Source: Myxococcales bacterium (lineage in GTDB: Bacteria; Myxococcota; Myxococcia; Myxococcales; Myxococcaceae). From it: DNA of 64,000 nucleotides. Of this stretch, positions 17,280 through 25,359 are shown piece by piece. A program made the translations under genes and the position numbers. The stretch's first letter is position 1. Each line of letters starts with the position of its first letter. The notes under the pieces are model-generated. The model saw only the letters and a program-made list of their open reading frames with translations, ran no database searches and was not told the origin of the DNA. The stretch is taken from NCBI GenBank assembly GCA_030681895.1, contig JAUXRI010000090.1:18044-82043 (forward strand), in the 5' to 3' direction.

Positions 17280-17779
17280 TGAGCGCGCCCAACGTCGTCA
17301 TCCTCGGCGTCGGCAACGTGCTGATGAGCGATGAAGGCGTCGGCGTGCACACCGTCACCGCGCTCGAGCAGGGCTGGGACTTTCCCGTCGGCGTGCGCTG
17401 CGTCGACGGCGGCACGTCGACGAACGAGCTGCTCGGCGACCTCGAAGACCTCGACCACCTCATCGTCATCGACGCGGTGGCGGCGGGCCTCGAGCCCGGC
17501 GGCATGGTGCGGCTCGAAGGGTCGGCCGTGCCGGCGGCGTTCACGACGAAGCTGTCACCACATCAGGTGGGCATCGCCGACCTGCTGGCCACGCTGACGT
17601 TCATGGGCCGCGCGCCGAAACACGTCGTGTTGCTGGGCGTCGAACCCAAGCGCCTCACGCTCGACATGGAGCTGTCGTCGACCGTCGCCGCGCGCGTGCC
17701 GCAGCTGTGCGCCCAGGTGGTGGATGAGCTGGGCAAGCTGGGCCTGGGGCCCACGTCGCGTCACTCACTGCCGGCGTGA
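17279..17779 (+). CDS. hybD: Hydrogenase maturation protease HybD
   Basis: 166 residues from an ATG that shares its A with the hybC stop. It is the nickel-dependent endopeptidase (family M52) that trims the C-terminal tail of the large subunit. Nickel-sensing ligands can be assigned from E. coli HybD (Glu16, Asp62, His93): here Glu19 in 'GNVLMSDEGVGVH', Asp65 in 'VIDAVAAG' and His95 in 'SPHQVGIADLL'. Frames starting further upstream lie inside hybC and are not supported. Its place as last gene of the operon matches the E. coli hyb order. It ends 3 bases before the stop of the convergent gene. Confidence 0.95.
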   Translation: MSAPNVVILGVGNVLMSDEGVGVHTVTALEQGWDFPVGVRCVDGGTSTNELLGDLEDLDHLIVIDAVAAGLEPGGMVRLEGSAVPAAFTTKLSPHQVGIADLLATLTFMGRAPKHVVLLGVEPKRLTLDMELSSTVAARVPQLCAQVVDELGKLGLGPTSRHSLPA

Positions 17780-17782
17780 CCG

Positions 17783-20700
17783 TCAGCCGAGCTGCTCGCG
17801 GAACTGCTCGAGGAAGATGGCGTCCATCTCTTTGCGCTGGGTCTCGTCGAGGTACGAGTAGTTCGCGTTCGATTGCCAGAACAGATAGTCGGTCGCGAGG
17901 ATCTGGCTCATGTCTGCGTCTTCGACCCGCTTGAGGGTCTCGAGCAGCTCGGTGCCGGTGATGCCCTGGCCTGCGAACATCTCGATGACGGCGGGGAATG
18001 AGCGGTCGTTCGAGTACGGCACCGAGCCCATCAGCTCGACGAACTGACGCGGCGTCAGGCCGCTCGTCTCGAGCATCTCGTTCATGTTCAGGTCGCCGAA
18101 CGCGATCTGCCGCGCGGCCTCACGCACCTGCTCGGTCTCACCGTACGCGTCGGTGAGAATGGGCTCGAGCAGCCGCTTCTGCTCCTCGTCGAACGCTTCT
18201 CGTTCGTCGGCGCCGAAGATCTGATCGGCGATGAAGCCACCGACGGTCGCCGCGATGGTGAGCGCCACGCCGATGGGCGCCGTCGCGGGGAACAGCGTCA
18301 ACGCGCCGCCCACCAGCGTCAGCGCGCTCGAGATGGCGCGCGCGGCGTTGCGGCCACCACCTTCACGGAAGAAGTCGCCGGCGGCGTCGATGGTGCTCAA
18401 CGCGCTCAAGGCGACGCCGAGGCCCGGAAGAATCTTCGCCTGGAGGAAGGCCGCGCCCGACACCAGCCGTGAGCCAGCCGCCAACCGGCCGGACGACTCG
18501 AGCGAGCCGATGGCGCGCGCGGCGAGGTCGAGGCCGCCTTCACCGATGTTGCCGATGCTCTGCACGAGGTCGAAGCCGCTCTGGCCCGGCAGGTTGGCGA
18601 CGGCGAAGACGAGGCCCGCTGCGGCGATGCTCGAGTTGAGCCCCGAGAGCCCCTGGAGCCTGTTGCGGTCCTTGAGGATGGCCTCGAGCGCCGCCGTGTC
18701 ACCGGTCGACGCCTTCTTCATCGCGTCGATGTACGCCTGCCCGTCGTTGATGGCCTCGGCGAACCCACCCGGCGCCTCGAGCAGGCCCTTGGCCGTCTTG
18801 AAGTCGTTGAAGAGCCCCTCGAACTGCGCCATCGCCGTCTGCTGATTCCCGCCGGCTTCGGCCTGGTACTGCGTGAGCGTGCCGGGCAGGCCGGGCTCGA
18901 CGATGTTGGTGATGATGTTCTCGGCCTGCGACTCGAAGGCAGCGCGGGTGGGCGAGCCATCTTGCATCGTGCTCGCGGCCCACTCGACGGCGCGCGCCGG
19001 GAGCGGAGACTTCGCGAGCTGCTCGTACGCGCCCACCACGTCATCGGCGCGGCCCGGGTCGGCGACCGCGATGGCGTCGAGCGCGGGGCCATTGGCCTCG
19101 AGGTACGCGTCGAGCCCTTCGGCCGCGGCCACCTCAGCCGCGTACACGTCGGCGTGCTCGGTGCGGTAGTTGGCGATGAACTGCGATTGCTGCTCCGGCG
19201 TCAGCACGCCGCTGAACTCCGACAGCATCGCCTGCATCTCTTGATCAGCCGCCTCGCGGGCCCCACGCGCCGACTCGTAGGTGCCGGTGACGTTCTCGAG
19301 GCCGCGGAACATGACGTCGGAGAGCTCGCTGACCGCCTCGGTCTTGCCGAGCCGCGAGAGCTCCGACACCAGCGCCGACGAGAGCGCGATGGCGCGGCCG
19401 TCTTCGGCGAACTCGTGCAGCTTGTCGTCGAGCTTCTGCAGGTTGGACTTGTCGGGGATCTTCGTCGCGAGCTGCGTGGCGATCTCGTTGGTCACCTGCT
19501 CGCCGCCTGCCTCCGACAGCCGCGCCAGCACGTCCATCGCGGCGGCCGAGTCTTCGCTCTCGTTGCGGTCGACCGTCTCGGCGACGTGGCTGGTGAGGTA
19601 GTCGCCGTACTGGCTCATCACCTGTTCGGCAGACGCGCCGCCGTCGAGCGCGGCTTCGGCCTCTCGAATGACGAGCAGCTCGAGGTCGGTGCCGTGCTCG
19701 TTGTCGGCGAGGCCCTTCGCGGCTTCGGTCTTGCCCTGGGTGCGCAGCTGGTCGTGGAGCGCGCGAGCGAGGTCGGTCTGCCCGCCCGCTTCCATGTGCT
19801 CGAACAGCGCGTCGTCGATTTCTTCGAGCTCGGTGTCGTCGGGGAGCGCCGTCGCCAGCTCGCGCGCGATGACCTCGGAGCCGCCCTTGTCGCCGACCTC
19901 GGCGAGCAGCCCGATGGTGTCCTTCATCAGGTCCTTGTCGCGGTCGCCTTCGTCCCGCGCGGCGTCGCCGGCGGCCTCGGAGATCTGCCTGATGGTCGGC
20001 GCGGCGTGCTCGGTGAGAATGCGCACGTACTCGGGGTCGGTCGACGCGCTGGCGAGCTCGTTGAGCGTGGTGGCGGCGGCGTTGGCGGCCTCGGCTGGCG
20101 TCTTCCCGTCGGCGATGGCGGTGTCGTACGACTCCTGCACCTGCGTGGCGCCCTCGGTCGCGCGAGCGTTGTAGTCGGCGGTCACCTGCGGAGGGTCGGC
20201 AACGCGGCGCGCGGCGAGCTTGTCGAGGCCGGCTTCGGTGATGAGGGCGTCACGCGCAGGCCCCGGAGGCGTGCGCAGCAGCTTCTCGGCCTGCACGTCG
20301 GTGATGGTGGCGGGGTTGCCGTAGCGCGGGTTCTCCTGCTGGAAGGCGCGCAGGCTCGTGTACGGCTCGTTCGGGCGGTTCGGGTCGACGACCGTGCCAT
20401 CGCGGCGCTGCACCACGGCGTGGCCAACGGGGTCCTGCTTGTCGGTCAGCAGCACGACCGAGTCGCCGGGCTTCGCCGCCTTCACCGCGCGCTCGAGGCA
20501 GTTCGCCTGACCGTCGCCGAGCACCTCGGTTCGAAGAGAGGTCGCTCCGCCAGCGGTCGTCTTCCCGCCCCGCATCAGCTCGGCGAGAGAGAAGGAGCGT
20601 GAGTTCGACTCGATGCCAGGGAGCTGGTTGGGGCTCGCGAGCGTCGAGAGCGCCTTCTGACGGAGCGCGCGGCCGAGGCCCTTCGAGACTTCATCGCGAC

Positions 20701-20935
20701 CGAAGACCTGCCGCACCGACGAGGCCATCGGCTTGTTGCCGGCTTGCTTCGCCAGCGCGATGGCCACCTTCGGGTCGGGCTTCTTCGCAGCGGCCGCCGC
20801 TGCCTTCTGTTTCGCCGCCGCCGCTGCTGCGGCCGCCGCGGCCTTCGCTGCTTCGGCCGCCTTCCGTTGTGCTGCGGCCTGAGCTTGTCGACGTGCTTCG
20901 GCCGCACGGCGGGCTGCATCGGAGACGGCGCTCAT
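17783..20935 (-). CDS. Large Ala-rich protein with possible papain-like core
   Basis: 1050 residues from an ATG with AAGGGG about 8 bases upstream. Residues 1-52 are almost pure Ala/Lys/Arg/Gln and should form a charged helix or coiled coil. Around 140-190 there is 'GDGQANCLERA' (Cys146), 'VGHAVVQRRDG' (His172) and 'TVVDPNRP' (Asp184). This Cys-His-Asp order and spacing resembles papain-fold peptidase or deamidase domains (for example Tox-PL-like). Residues ~200-760 are helical and Ala/Glu-rich with degenerate repeats ('VSELSDVMF', 'ELATALPDD'). Residues ~765-905 are strongly hydrophobic ('GLVFAVANLPG', 'LTLVGGALTLFPATAPIGVALTIAATVGGF') and could insert into membranes. There is no classical signal peptide. 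An effector role is inference only; I do not recognise the whole protein as a named family. Confidence 0.75.
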   Translation of the reverse strand: MSAVSDAARRAAEARRQAQAAAQRKAAEAAKAAAAAAAAAAKQKAAAAAAKKPDPKVAIALAKQAGNKPMASSVRQVFGRDEVSKGLGRALRQKALSTLASPNQLPGIESNSRSFSLAELMRGGKTTAGGATSLRTEVLGDGQANCLERAVKAAKPGDSVVLLTDKQDPVGHAVVQRRDGTVVDPNRPNEPYTSLRAFQQENPRYGNPATITDVQAEKLLRTPPGPARDALITEAGLDKLAARRVADPPQVTADYNARATEGATQVQESYDTAIADGKTPAEAANAAATTLNELASASTDPEYVRILTEHAAPTIRQISEAAGDAARDEGDRDKDLMKDTIGLLAEVGDKGGSEVIARELATALPDDTELEEIDDALFEHMEAGGQTDLARALHDQLRTQGKTEAAKGLADNEHGTDLELLVIREAEAALDGGASAEQVMSQYGDYLTSHVAETVDRNESEDSAAAMDVLARLSEAGGEQVTNEIATQLATKIPDKSNLQKLDDKLHEFAEDGRAIALSSALVSELSRLGKTEAVSELSDVMFRGLENVTGTYESARGAREAADQEMQAMLSEFSGVLTPEQQSQFIANYRTEHADVYAAEVAAAEGLDAYLEANGPALDAIAVADPGRADDVVGAYEQLAKSPLPARAVEWAASTMQDGSPTRAAFESQAENIITNIVEPGLPGTLTQYQAEAGGNQQTAMAQFEGLFNDFKTAKGLLEAPGGFAEAINDGQAYIDAMKKASTGDTAALEAILKDRNRLQGLSGLNSSIAAAGLVFAVANLPGQSGFDLVQSIGNIGEGGLDLAARAIGSLESSGRLAAGSRLVSGAAFLQAKILPGLGVALSALSTIDAAGDFFREGGGRNAARAISSALTLVGGALTLFPATAPIGVALTIAATVGGFIADQIFGADEREAFDEEQKRLLEPILTDAYGETEQVREAARQIAFGDLNMNEMLETSGLTPRQFVELMGSVPYSNDRSFPAVIEMFAGQGITGTELLETLKRVEDADMSQILATDYLFWQSNANYSYLDETQRKEMDAIFLEQFREQLG

Positions 20936-20961
20936 GTGTGATTCCCCTTTGAGGACAACCT

Positions 20962-20979
20962 CTGATCATCGTCGATCAG
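20962..20979. promoter_or_regulatory. Inverted repeat upstream of the 1050-residue gene
   Basis: CTGATC-N6-GATCAG, perfect 6-bp arms, 27 bases upstream of the ATG at 20935 (minus strand). It could be an operator or a short hairpin. There is no T tract, so it is not an obvious terminator. Confidence 0.3.
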
Positions 20980-21065
20980 CTGGCCTCGGACTTCCGAGCA
21001 CATTGTCAAAGCGGCTCACACCGCACCGGCGCAGAGAGTGCGCACGTGGAACACATGTGGGACGG

Positions 21066-21650
21066 TCAGAACGAGACGCCGACACGAAGGCCCACATCGA
21101 CGTCGAAGACGGGCCTGACCGTGACGCGGCCGGCGCTCCCAAAGTGGTCCGTGCAGTTGAAGCACGCGAGCACGCTGCCTCCTCCGCTGGCGCCGAGGAA
21201 CAAGTGCCGCCAGATGACCCAGTTCCAGCCGATCGAGACCCCGAGACCGACGCTGACGTCGGTGCCGTTCGGGTACGGAGGGATGCAGGCATCCTCCCGT
21301 CGGCCCGTCTGACGGCCTTGCGCTTCGCCGATGCGGACGACGACCTTCGGCAAGACGAACGCGCCATCGAGCCGGCTCTCGTCCCCGAACGGTCGAATCG
21401 CGAGGCCTGCCGACACCCAACTCAACCACCCGGCGTTGGCGCACGGCTGTTCGATGGGGTGCGGCACGGCAACCCAGGCGGCGTCGGTCGTCAGCACGAG
21501 CCGTGGCGCGACCACGAAGGAGGCGCCGGCAGAAGCTCCGAATCGCCGCACGGTGACGACGTACGCGAGCGGCGACAGGTTGACCCACGCGGCCGTCTGC
21601 GGTGGCGAGGGCTCAGCCGAGAGCACGACCAGGAGCGCCGCGGTCAGCAC
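21066..21650 (-). CDS. Small beta-barrel-like outer membrane protein
   Basis: 194 residues from a GTG with AAGGAG 13 bases upstream; a stop codon lies just upstream in frame, so the start is nearly fixed. A short signal peptide ('LTAALLVVLSAEP') is followed by alternating hydrophobic/polar strands rich in Gly and Val. The protein ends in '...VGLRVGVSF' with a terminal Phe, the C-terminal signature of proteins folded by the BAM complex. Four Cys occur (two in 'ACFNC'). The length fits an 8-stranded barrel. The function is unknown. It is transcribed divergently from the NicO/UreH-like permease, which could suggest a shared metal-uptake role, but nothing in the sequence shows this directly. Confidence 0.7.
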   Translation of the reverse strand: MLTAALLVVLSAEPSPPQTAAWVNLSPLAYVVTVRRFGASAGASFVVAPRLVLTTDAAWVAVPHPIEQPCANAGWLSWVSAGLAIRPFGDESRLDGAFVLPKVVVRIGEAQGRQTGRREDACIPPYPNGTDVSVGLGVSIGWNWVIWRHLFLGASGGGSVLACFNCTDHFGSAGRVTVRPVFDVDVGLRVGVSF

Positions 21651-21707
21651 CGGCGCGACTCAACTCCTTCCGTTGCGCCGCCGCAAACCCTGACGAAACC
21701 GCTGCGC

Positions 21708-21723
21708 CGTGACGCGTGTCACG
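21708..21723. promoter_or_regulatory. Inverted repeat in the metal-permease upstream region
   Basis: CGTGAC-GCGT-GTCACG: 6-bp perfect arms around 4 bases, in the 191-base divergent region about 120 bases upstream of ATG 21842. It could be a binding site for a dimeric regulator controlling one or both flanking genes. No regulator gene is adjacent. Confidence 0.35.
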
Positions 21724-21841
21724 CAGAAGGTGCGTGCTCGGGCCGAAGACCGCGCTCAACCCTGAGATTTCACGACCCAGCGTTTCGGGCGCGCTCCTTG
21801 AAGCAGGCGAAGCAGCGGCACTGACAAGGAGCACGGGCGCC

Positions 21842-22573
21842 ATGGGCGAGACCGGAAGTGGCGTTCTGCTCGGCCTGGCCGCGAGCGTCGCCGTGGTGCA
21901 CACCGCCATCGGCGTCGACCACGCGTTGCCCTTCGTCGTGCTGTCTCGCGTGCAGAAGTGGTCCTTGAGACGAACCCTCGCCGTGACGGCGGCCTGCGGC
22001 GCGGGGCACATCGCGTCGGCTGTCGTCATCGGCCTGGGCGCCGTCGCGCTCGGTCTCGCGGTGGAGCAGCTCGCGCCGCTCGAGGCGATGCGTGGGCAAC
22101 TGGGGCTGGGCATTCTCATCGCGTTCGGCCTCGGGTACGCCGCGCTCGGGCTCGTTCGTCTGTGGAAGCAGCGGCCGCATCACCACGCGCACGTGCACGG
22201 CGATGGAACGCTCCACGAGCACGACCACGGTCACGCCGACGAGCACGCGCACCTGCATGAAGACGCGCGCAAGAAGGCCGTGTCGGCATGGACGCTCTTC
22301 GTGGTGCTCGTGTTCGGCCCGTGTGAGGCGCTGGTGCCGCTGCTGCTCGCGCCCGGAGTGACGCGCGACTACGCGCTGCTCGCAGGTGTCATCGCGGTCT
22401 TCGGTGGGCTGACGGTGGTGACGATGCTCGTGCTGGTGACCGTCGGCGTCGTCGGCGCCCGGCTCGTCAACCTCGAGCGCTTCATCGGCCCAAAGCTGGC
22501 GGGTGCCGGTGACGTCGCGGCCGGGCTCGCCATCGCGGCGACCGGGCTGGCCGTCGGCGCGCTGGGGCTGTGA
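21842..22573 (+). CDS. NicO/UreH-like nickel/cobalt permease with His-rich loop
   Basis: 243 residues from an ATG with AAGGAG 10 bases upstream. About six hydrophobic helices are visible. Helix 1 carries 'VHTAIGVDHALP' (His20, Asp26, His27). This matches the HxxxGxDH-type motif of UreH/NicO-like transition-metal permeases, and the next helix has 'GAGHIASAVVIG'. A cytoplasmic-looking loop at ~113-140 is very His-rich ('HHHAHVHGDGTLHEHDHGH'), as in RcnA and related nickel/cobalt transporters. Uptake versus efflux cannot be decided from sequence alone. Because a nickel enzyme operon lies 4 kb away, supply of nickel to the hydrogenase is a reasonable inference. It converges with the DUF362 gene, with a 4-base gap. 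Confidence 0.75.
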   Translation: MGETGSGVLLGLAASVAVVHTAIGVDHALPFVVLSRVQKWSLRRTLAVTAACGAGHIASAVVIGLGAVALGLAVEQLAPLEAMRGQLGLGILIAFGLGYAALGLVRLWKQRPHHHAHVHGDGTLHEHDHGHADEHAHLHEDARKKAVSAWTLFVVLVFGPCEALVPLLLAPGVTRDYALLAGVIAVFGGLTVVTMLVLVTVGVVGARLVNLERFIGPKLAGAGDVAAGLAIAATGLAVGALGL

Positions 22574-22577
22574 GCGC

Positions 22578-23576
22578 TCAGGCGAGCTGGGCACGCAGCG
22601 GTGTCTCTTCGTCAGGGCTCAGGCCGAGCAGGTGAATGCGCTCCGACGCGTTGGCGCCGACGCCGAGCTCGGCCGCGCGCTTCATCACCGGCAACGCCCA
22701 GATGGAGCCCTTCATCAGCCGCTCGTTCGCCCCCGCCAGCCGCAGGAAGCCGAGGCCCACCGCGTCGATGGCGAGCGGGTCGGCGCTGGCCGCGAGGAAG
22801 TCGAGCTGGGCGAGGTCGCCGGTGTCGGGTCCTCCGTTGGTGAACCCGGCGCGCCCATCCATCACGACGAGTGAGGGAGGCACCACCAGCGAGAGCTCGG
22901 CGAGGCGCTCCCTGAAGCCGCTGGGGAAGTGCATGCCCAGGCGCGCGCCGCCGTCGACGACGCCGACGAGGTTCTTGAGCGCCATCGTGAAGTCACCGAG
23001 CGCGTGGGTGCGCGGCGTGCACAGGTTGATGACGTGGTCGGCGCTCGCGACCGACGCGTAGATGGGAATCGTCGAGTCGCTCCAGTGCGTGGCGAGCCGG
23101 TGCGTCACCTGCGTCACCGCCGTGTCGTCGAGCGGCTGCAGCTGCACCTTCGCTTCGTTCGCCGCCGCGTGCAGGCCGAGCTGACGGAACGTGGTGTCGG
23201 TCGAGCGCATGAACATGGTGCGGTCGGCGATGAAGGGCACGCCGCCGGCTTCGAGCACCAGCCGTGAGACGGCGAACACCACCTCGGGGTCGCTCGTGGC
23301 GGGGTACTTCCGGGCGCTGTTGGTGGCGGGTTTGATCAACACGCGCTGGCCTTCACGAATGAAGGCCAGGCCTCCTGCCTGCGCGATGACGTGCTTCACC
23401 GCGTCGACCAGCGTGGGGAACCTCGAGGGGCGCACGAGCGAGACGGTGCTCGTCACGAGCGTCGGCAAGGTCTGCGCGCCGGCGTCAGGGGCTGCGCGCG
23501 CCGTGCGGCACCCGGACAGACCTGCCGCGGCGAAGCCTCCACAAACCCCGTGAATGAACTCGCGCCGGGTGCTCAT
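22578..23576 (-). CDS. Tat-exported DUF362 domain protein
   Basis: 332 residues. A twin-arginine motif 'TRREFIHG' is followed by a hydrophobic stretch and 'LSGC', so the protein is probably exported by Tat and may be lipidated at Cys23. The rest matches the DUF362 type: 'VLIKPATNS', 'GGVPFIADR', 'VINLCTPRTHALGDFTMALKNLVGVVDGGARL' (family hallmark near 190-225) and 'VVMDGRAGFTNGGPDTG'. DUF362 proteins are poorly characterised; some versions carry ferredoxin domains, but none is seen here. It lies 30 bases downstream of the TIGR02996 gene on the same strand and could be co-transcribed with it. Confidence 0.85.
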   Translation of the reverse strand: MSTRREFIHGVCGGFAAAGLSGCRTARAAPDAGAQTLPTLVTSTVSLVRPSRFPTLVDAVKHVIAQAGGLAFIREGQRVLIKPATNSARKYPATSDPEVVFAVSRLVLEAGGVPFIADRTMFMRSTDTTFRQLGLHAAANEAKVQLQPLDDTAVTQVTHRLATHWSDSTIPIYASVASADHVINLCTPRTHALGDFTMALKNLVGVVDGGARLGMHFPSGFRERLAELSLVVPPSLVVMDGRAGFTNGGPDTGDLAQLDFLAASADPLAIDAVGLGFLRLAGANERLMKGSIWALPVMKRAAELGVGANASERIHLLGLSPDEETPLRAQLA

Positions 23577-23606
23577 GCCCGAGCAACGTGCATCTTTCGG
23601 GCGCGC

Positions 23607-25235
23607 TCACCCGGTGTGCTTGACGAACTCGAGCCTCGCGTCTCTTCGCACCGCATCCAACGCGGCACGCGCGACGAGGCGGTCGTCGCCCCAGTCCGTC
23701 GACGGCTCCATGACGCCCACGACCAGCGGCATGAACTGACGCATCGCCCGGTCGACGTTCGCCCTCTTCCGGAGCTCGAAGGGCGAGGGCAGCAGCTCGA
23801 GCACCCAGCCGGCTTCGCGCCGGTGAAACGCGAGCGGCGCGAACGAGGTGAGCGTCACCTGCTTCAGGTTCGCAAACGACGCGAGCATCGCGAAGACGCT
23901 GGTGGTCTGCATGCGGTCGAGCCGAATGCGCTCGAGGCTCGCGAGGAGCTGGCCGTTCGACTTCAGCGTCGCTTCGACGCGTGCGGTGTCTCCCGCGACG
24001 CTCAGCTCGAGCGCCTTCAAGCTGGGAAACATCGTCGGCTGAACCAGGTGCAGGGCGTGAACGGCTTCACGTGAGAGCCCCAGGGTTCGCAACCGTCGAA
24101 AGGGCCACGCGCGCTTCACGAGTTGTCCCAGTTCCCCCTCGGGAACCGAGCGCAGCGACTCGAGCCCTCGAAGCTCGGTCTTCTCGAGGAAGTCGCCGTC
24201 GATGGCGTCTGCGAGCGAGAGCGCGGTGAAGGTGTTCCACGCCGGGTGACCGATCAGGGCCTTGCGCTGCTCTGGCGTCGCGAACGTCACGCGACCCTCG
24301 GCGACGAACCCTCTTCTGAAAGTCTCGGTGCGCTGAGGAATGGCAGGCTCCAGCGGGCCCAGCCACTGACGCCCGTACTGGCGAAGGAGCTGTCGCGTGC
24401 GCGCGTCGTCTCTGCCTGACGGGTCTCGTTTGAGCTGGAGCAGCAACAGCTCGGCGCGCGGGTCGCCCCGTTCCTGCAGCCAGTCGCCGTAGACGAGTCG
24501 GGGCCCATCATCTTCGGGCGTCGCGCAGATGACGTGAAGCAGCTCGGCCTCGCGCGTCGGGCGTCTCGGCCGCGCCGCGTCGGTGAGCAGCGCCTCGGGC
24601 GAGGGGAGCGGCGCCTGCAACACCCGCGCGAGTTCTTCAGCGAGCGCCTCGAGCCGCTCCACGTCTTCAGTCGTCGTCGGGTCTTCCCGCAACGACTCGA
24701 GCACGCGACGCGCGTGGGGAATGAGCTGCTCGACGACGGCGACTCGCGACGAGGGCTCCGCGACGCGCAGCTCGAGCGCCCGGCGCGCGCGCACGTCACC
24801 CACGCGTTGCAGCGTCGAGAACAACGACGTCCACCGAGCCGAGTCGATGCCGTCGACGGTCGGGAGTTCGCGCAGGAACGCGGCGAACGCCTTCGCGACG
24901 CGCGGGTCGTCGAGGGCCGCCAGATGTTCGATGCGTTGCGCGACCGCGCTCCAGGGCGGCTCCGCGAAGACCGTGAGCAGGCGCCCGACGTCGACGTCAC
25001 GACGCTCGCTCGCCACGTCGAGCCACACCCCCTGCAGGCCTTTGCGTGTTCGGCCCTGCAGCTTCGGGAGCGTCGCCGTCAACGCCTCGCTGAGCGTGTC
25101 GATGAGGTCGGCGAGCACGGGCACCCTGCGGAGTCTCCACGCATCGAGCATCGCCTCGAGCGCCGCGCCGGGCCGGCCTTCGCGCAGGAGTCGTGTCGAA
25201 GCCTCGAGCCACACGTCTTCTTCATCCTCACTCAA
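23607..25235 (-). CDS. TIGR02996 domain protein with LRR-like C-terminus
   Basis: 542 residues. The middle carries 'EAELLHVICATPEDDGPRLVYGDWLQERGDPRAELLLLQ' (in pieces, ~235-275), the signature of the TIGR02996 domain, a ~40-residue module abundant in myxobacteria and planctomycetes. The N-terminal 230 residues are helical. The C-terminal ~200 residues contain Leu-rich segments ('LRGLESLRSVP', 'FRRLRTLGLSREAVHAL', 'FPSLKALELSV') resembling irregular leucine-rich repeats, which often follow this domain. No catalytic residues, signal peptide or membrane segment are visible. The function is unknown. The gene diverges from the glycosyltransferase gene over a 124-base spacer. Confidence 0.8.
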   Translation of the reverse strand: MSEDEEDVWLEASTRLLREGRPGAALEAMLDAWRLRRVPVLADLIDTLSEALTATLPKLQGRTRKGLQGVWLDVASERRDVDVGRLLTVFAEPPWSAVAQRIEHLAALDDPRVAKAFAAFLRELPTVDGIDSARWTSLFSTLQRVGDVRARRALELRVAEPSSRVAVVEQLIPHARRVLESLREDPTTTEDVERLEALAEELARVLQAPLPSPEALLTDAARPRRPTREAELLHVICATPEDDGPRLVYGDWLQERGDPRAELLLLQLKRDPSGRDDARTRQLLRQYGRQWLGPLEPAIPQRTETFRRGFVAEGRVTFATPEQRKALIGHPAWNTFTALSLADAIDGDFLEKTELRGLESLRSVPEGELGQLVKRAWPFRRLRTLGLSREAVHALHLVQPTMFPSLKALELSVAGDTARVEATLKSNGQLLASLERIRLDRMQTTSVFAMLASFANLKQVTLTSFAPLAFHRREAGWVLELLPSPFELRKRANVDRAMRQFMPLVVGVMEPSTDWGDDRLVARAALDAVRRDARLEFVKHTG

Positions 25236-25359
25236 TCTCCAGCACTGAGCAGGAGTTCCAGGTGTCGTATCGTGCAGCGATGCGTCACTACCTCCGAATC
25301 GTCATCGCGGAGCAGCCACGCGATGGCGTACGAGCCGACGCGCGGAAAGGAGATGACCG

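Noticed and set aside
18962..20602. 546-residue plus-strand frame opposite the 1050-residue Ala-rich protein
   Set aside because: Arg/Gly/Val-rich product with no start signal; mirrors the codon bias of the minus-strand gene.
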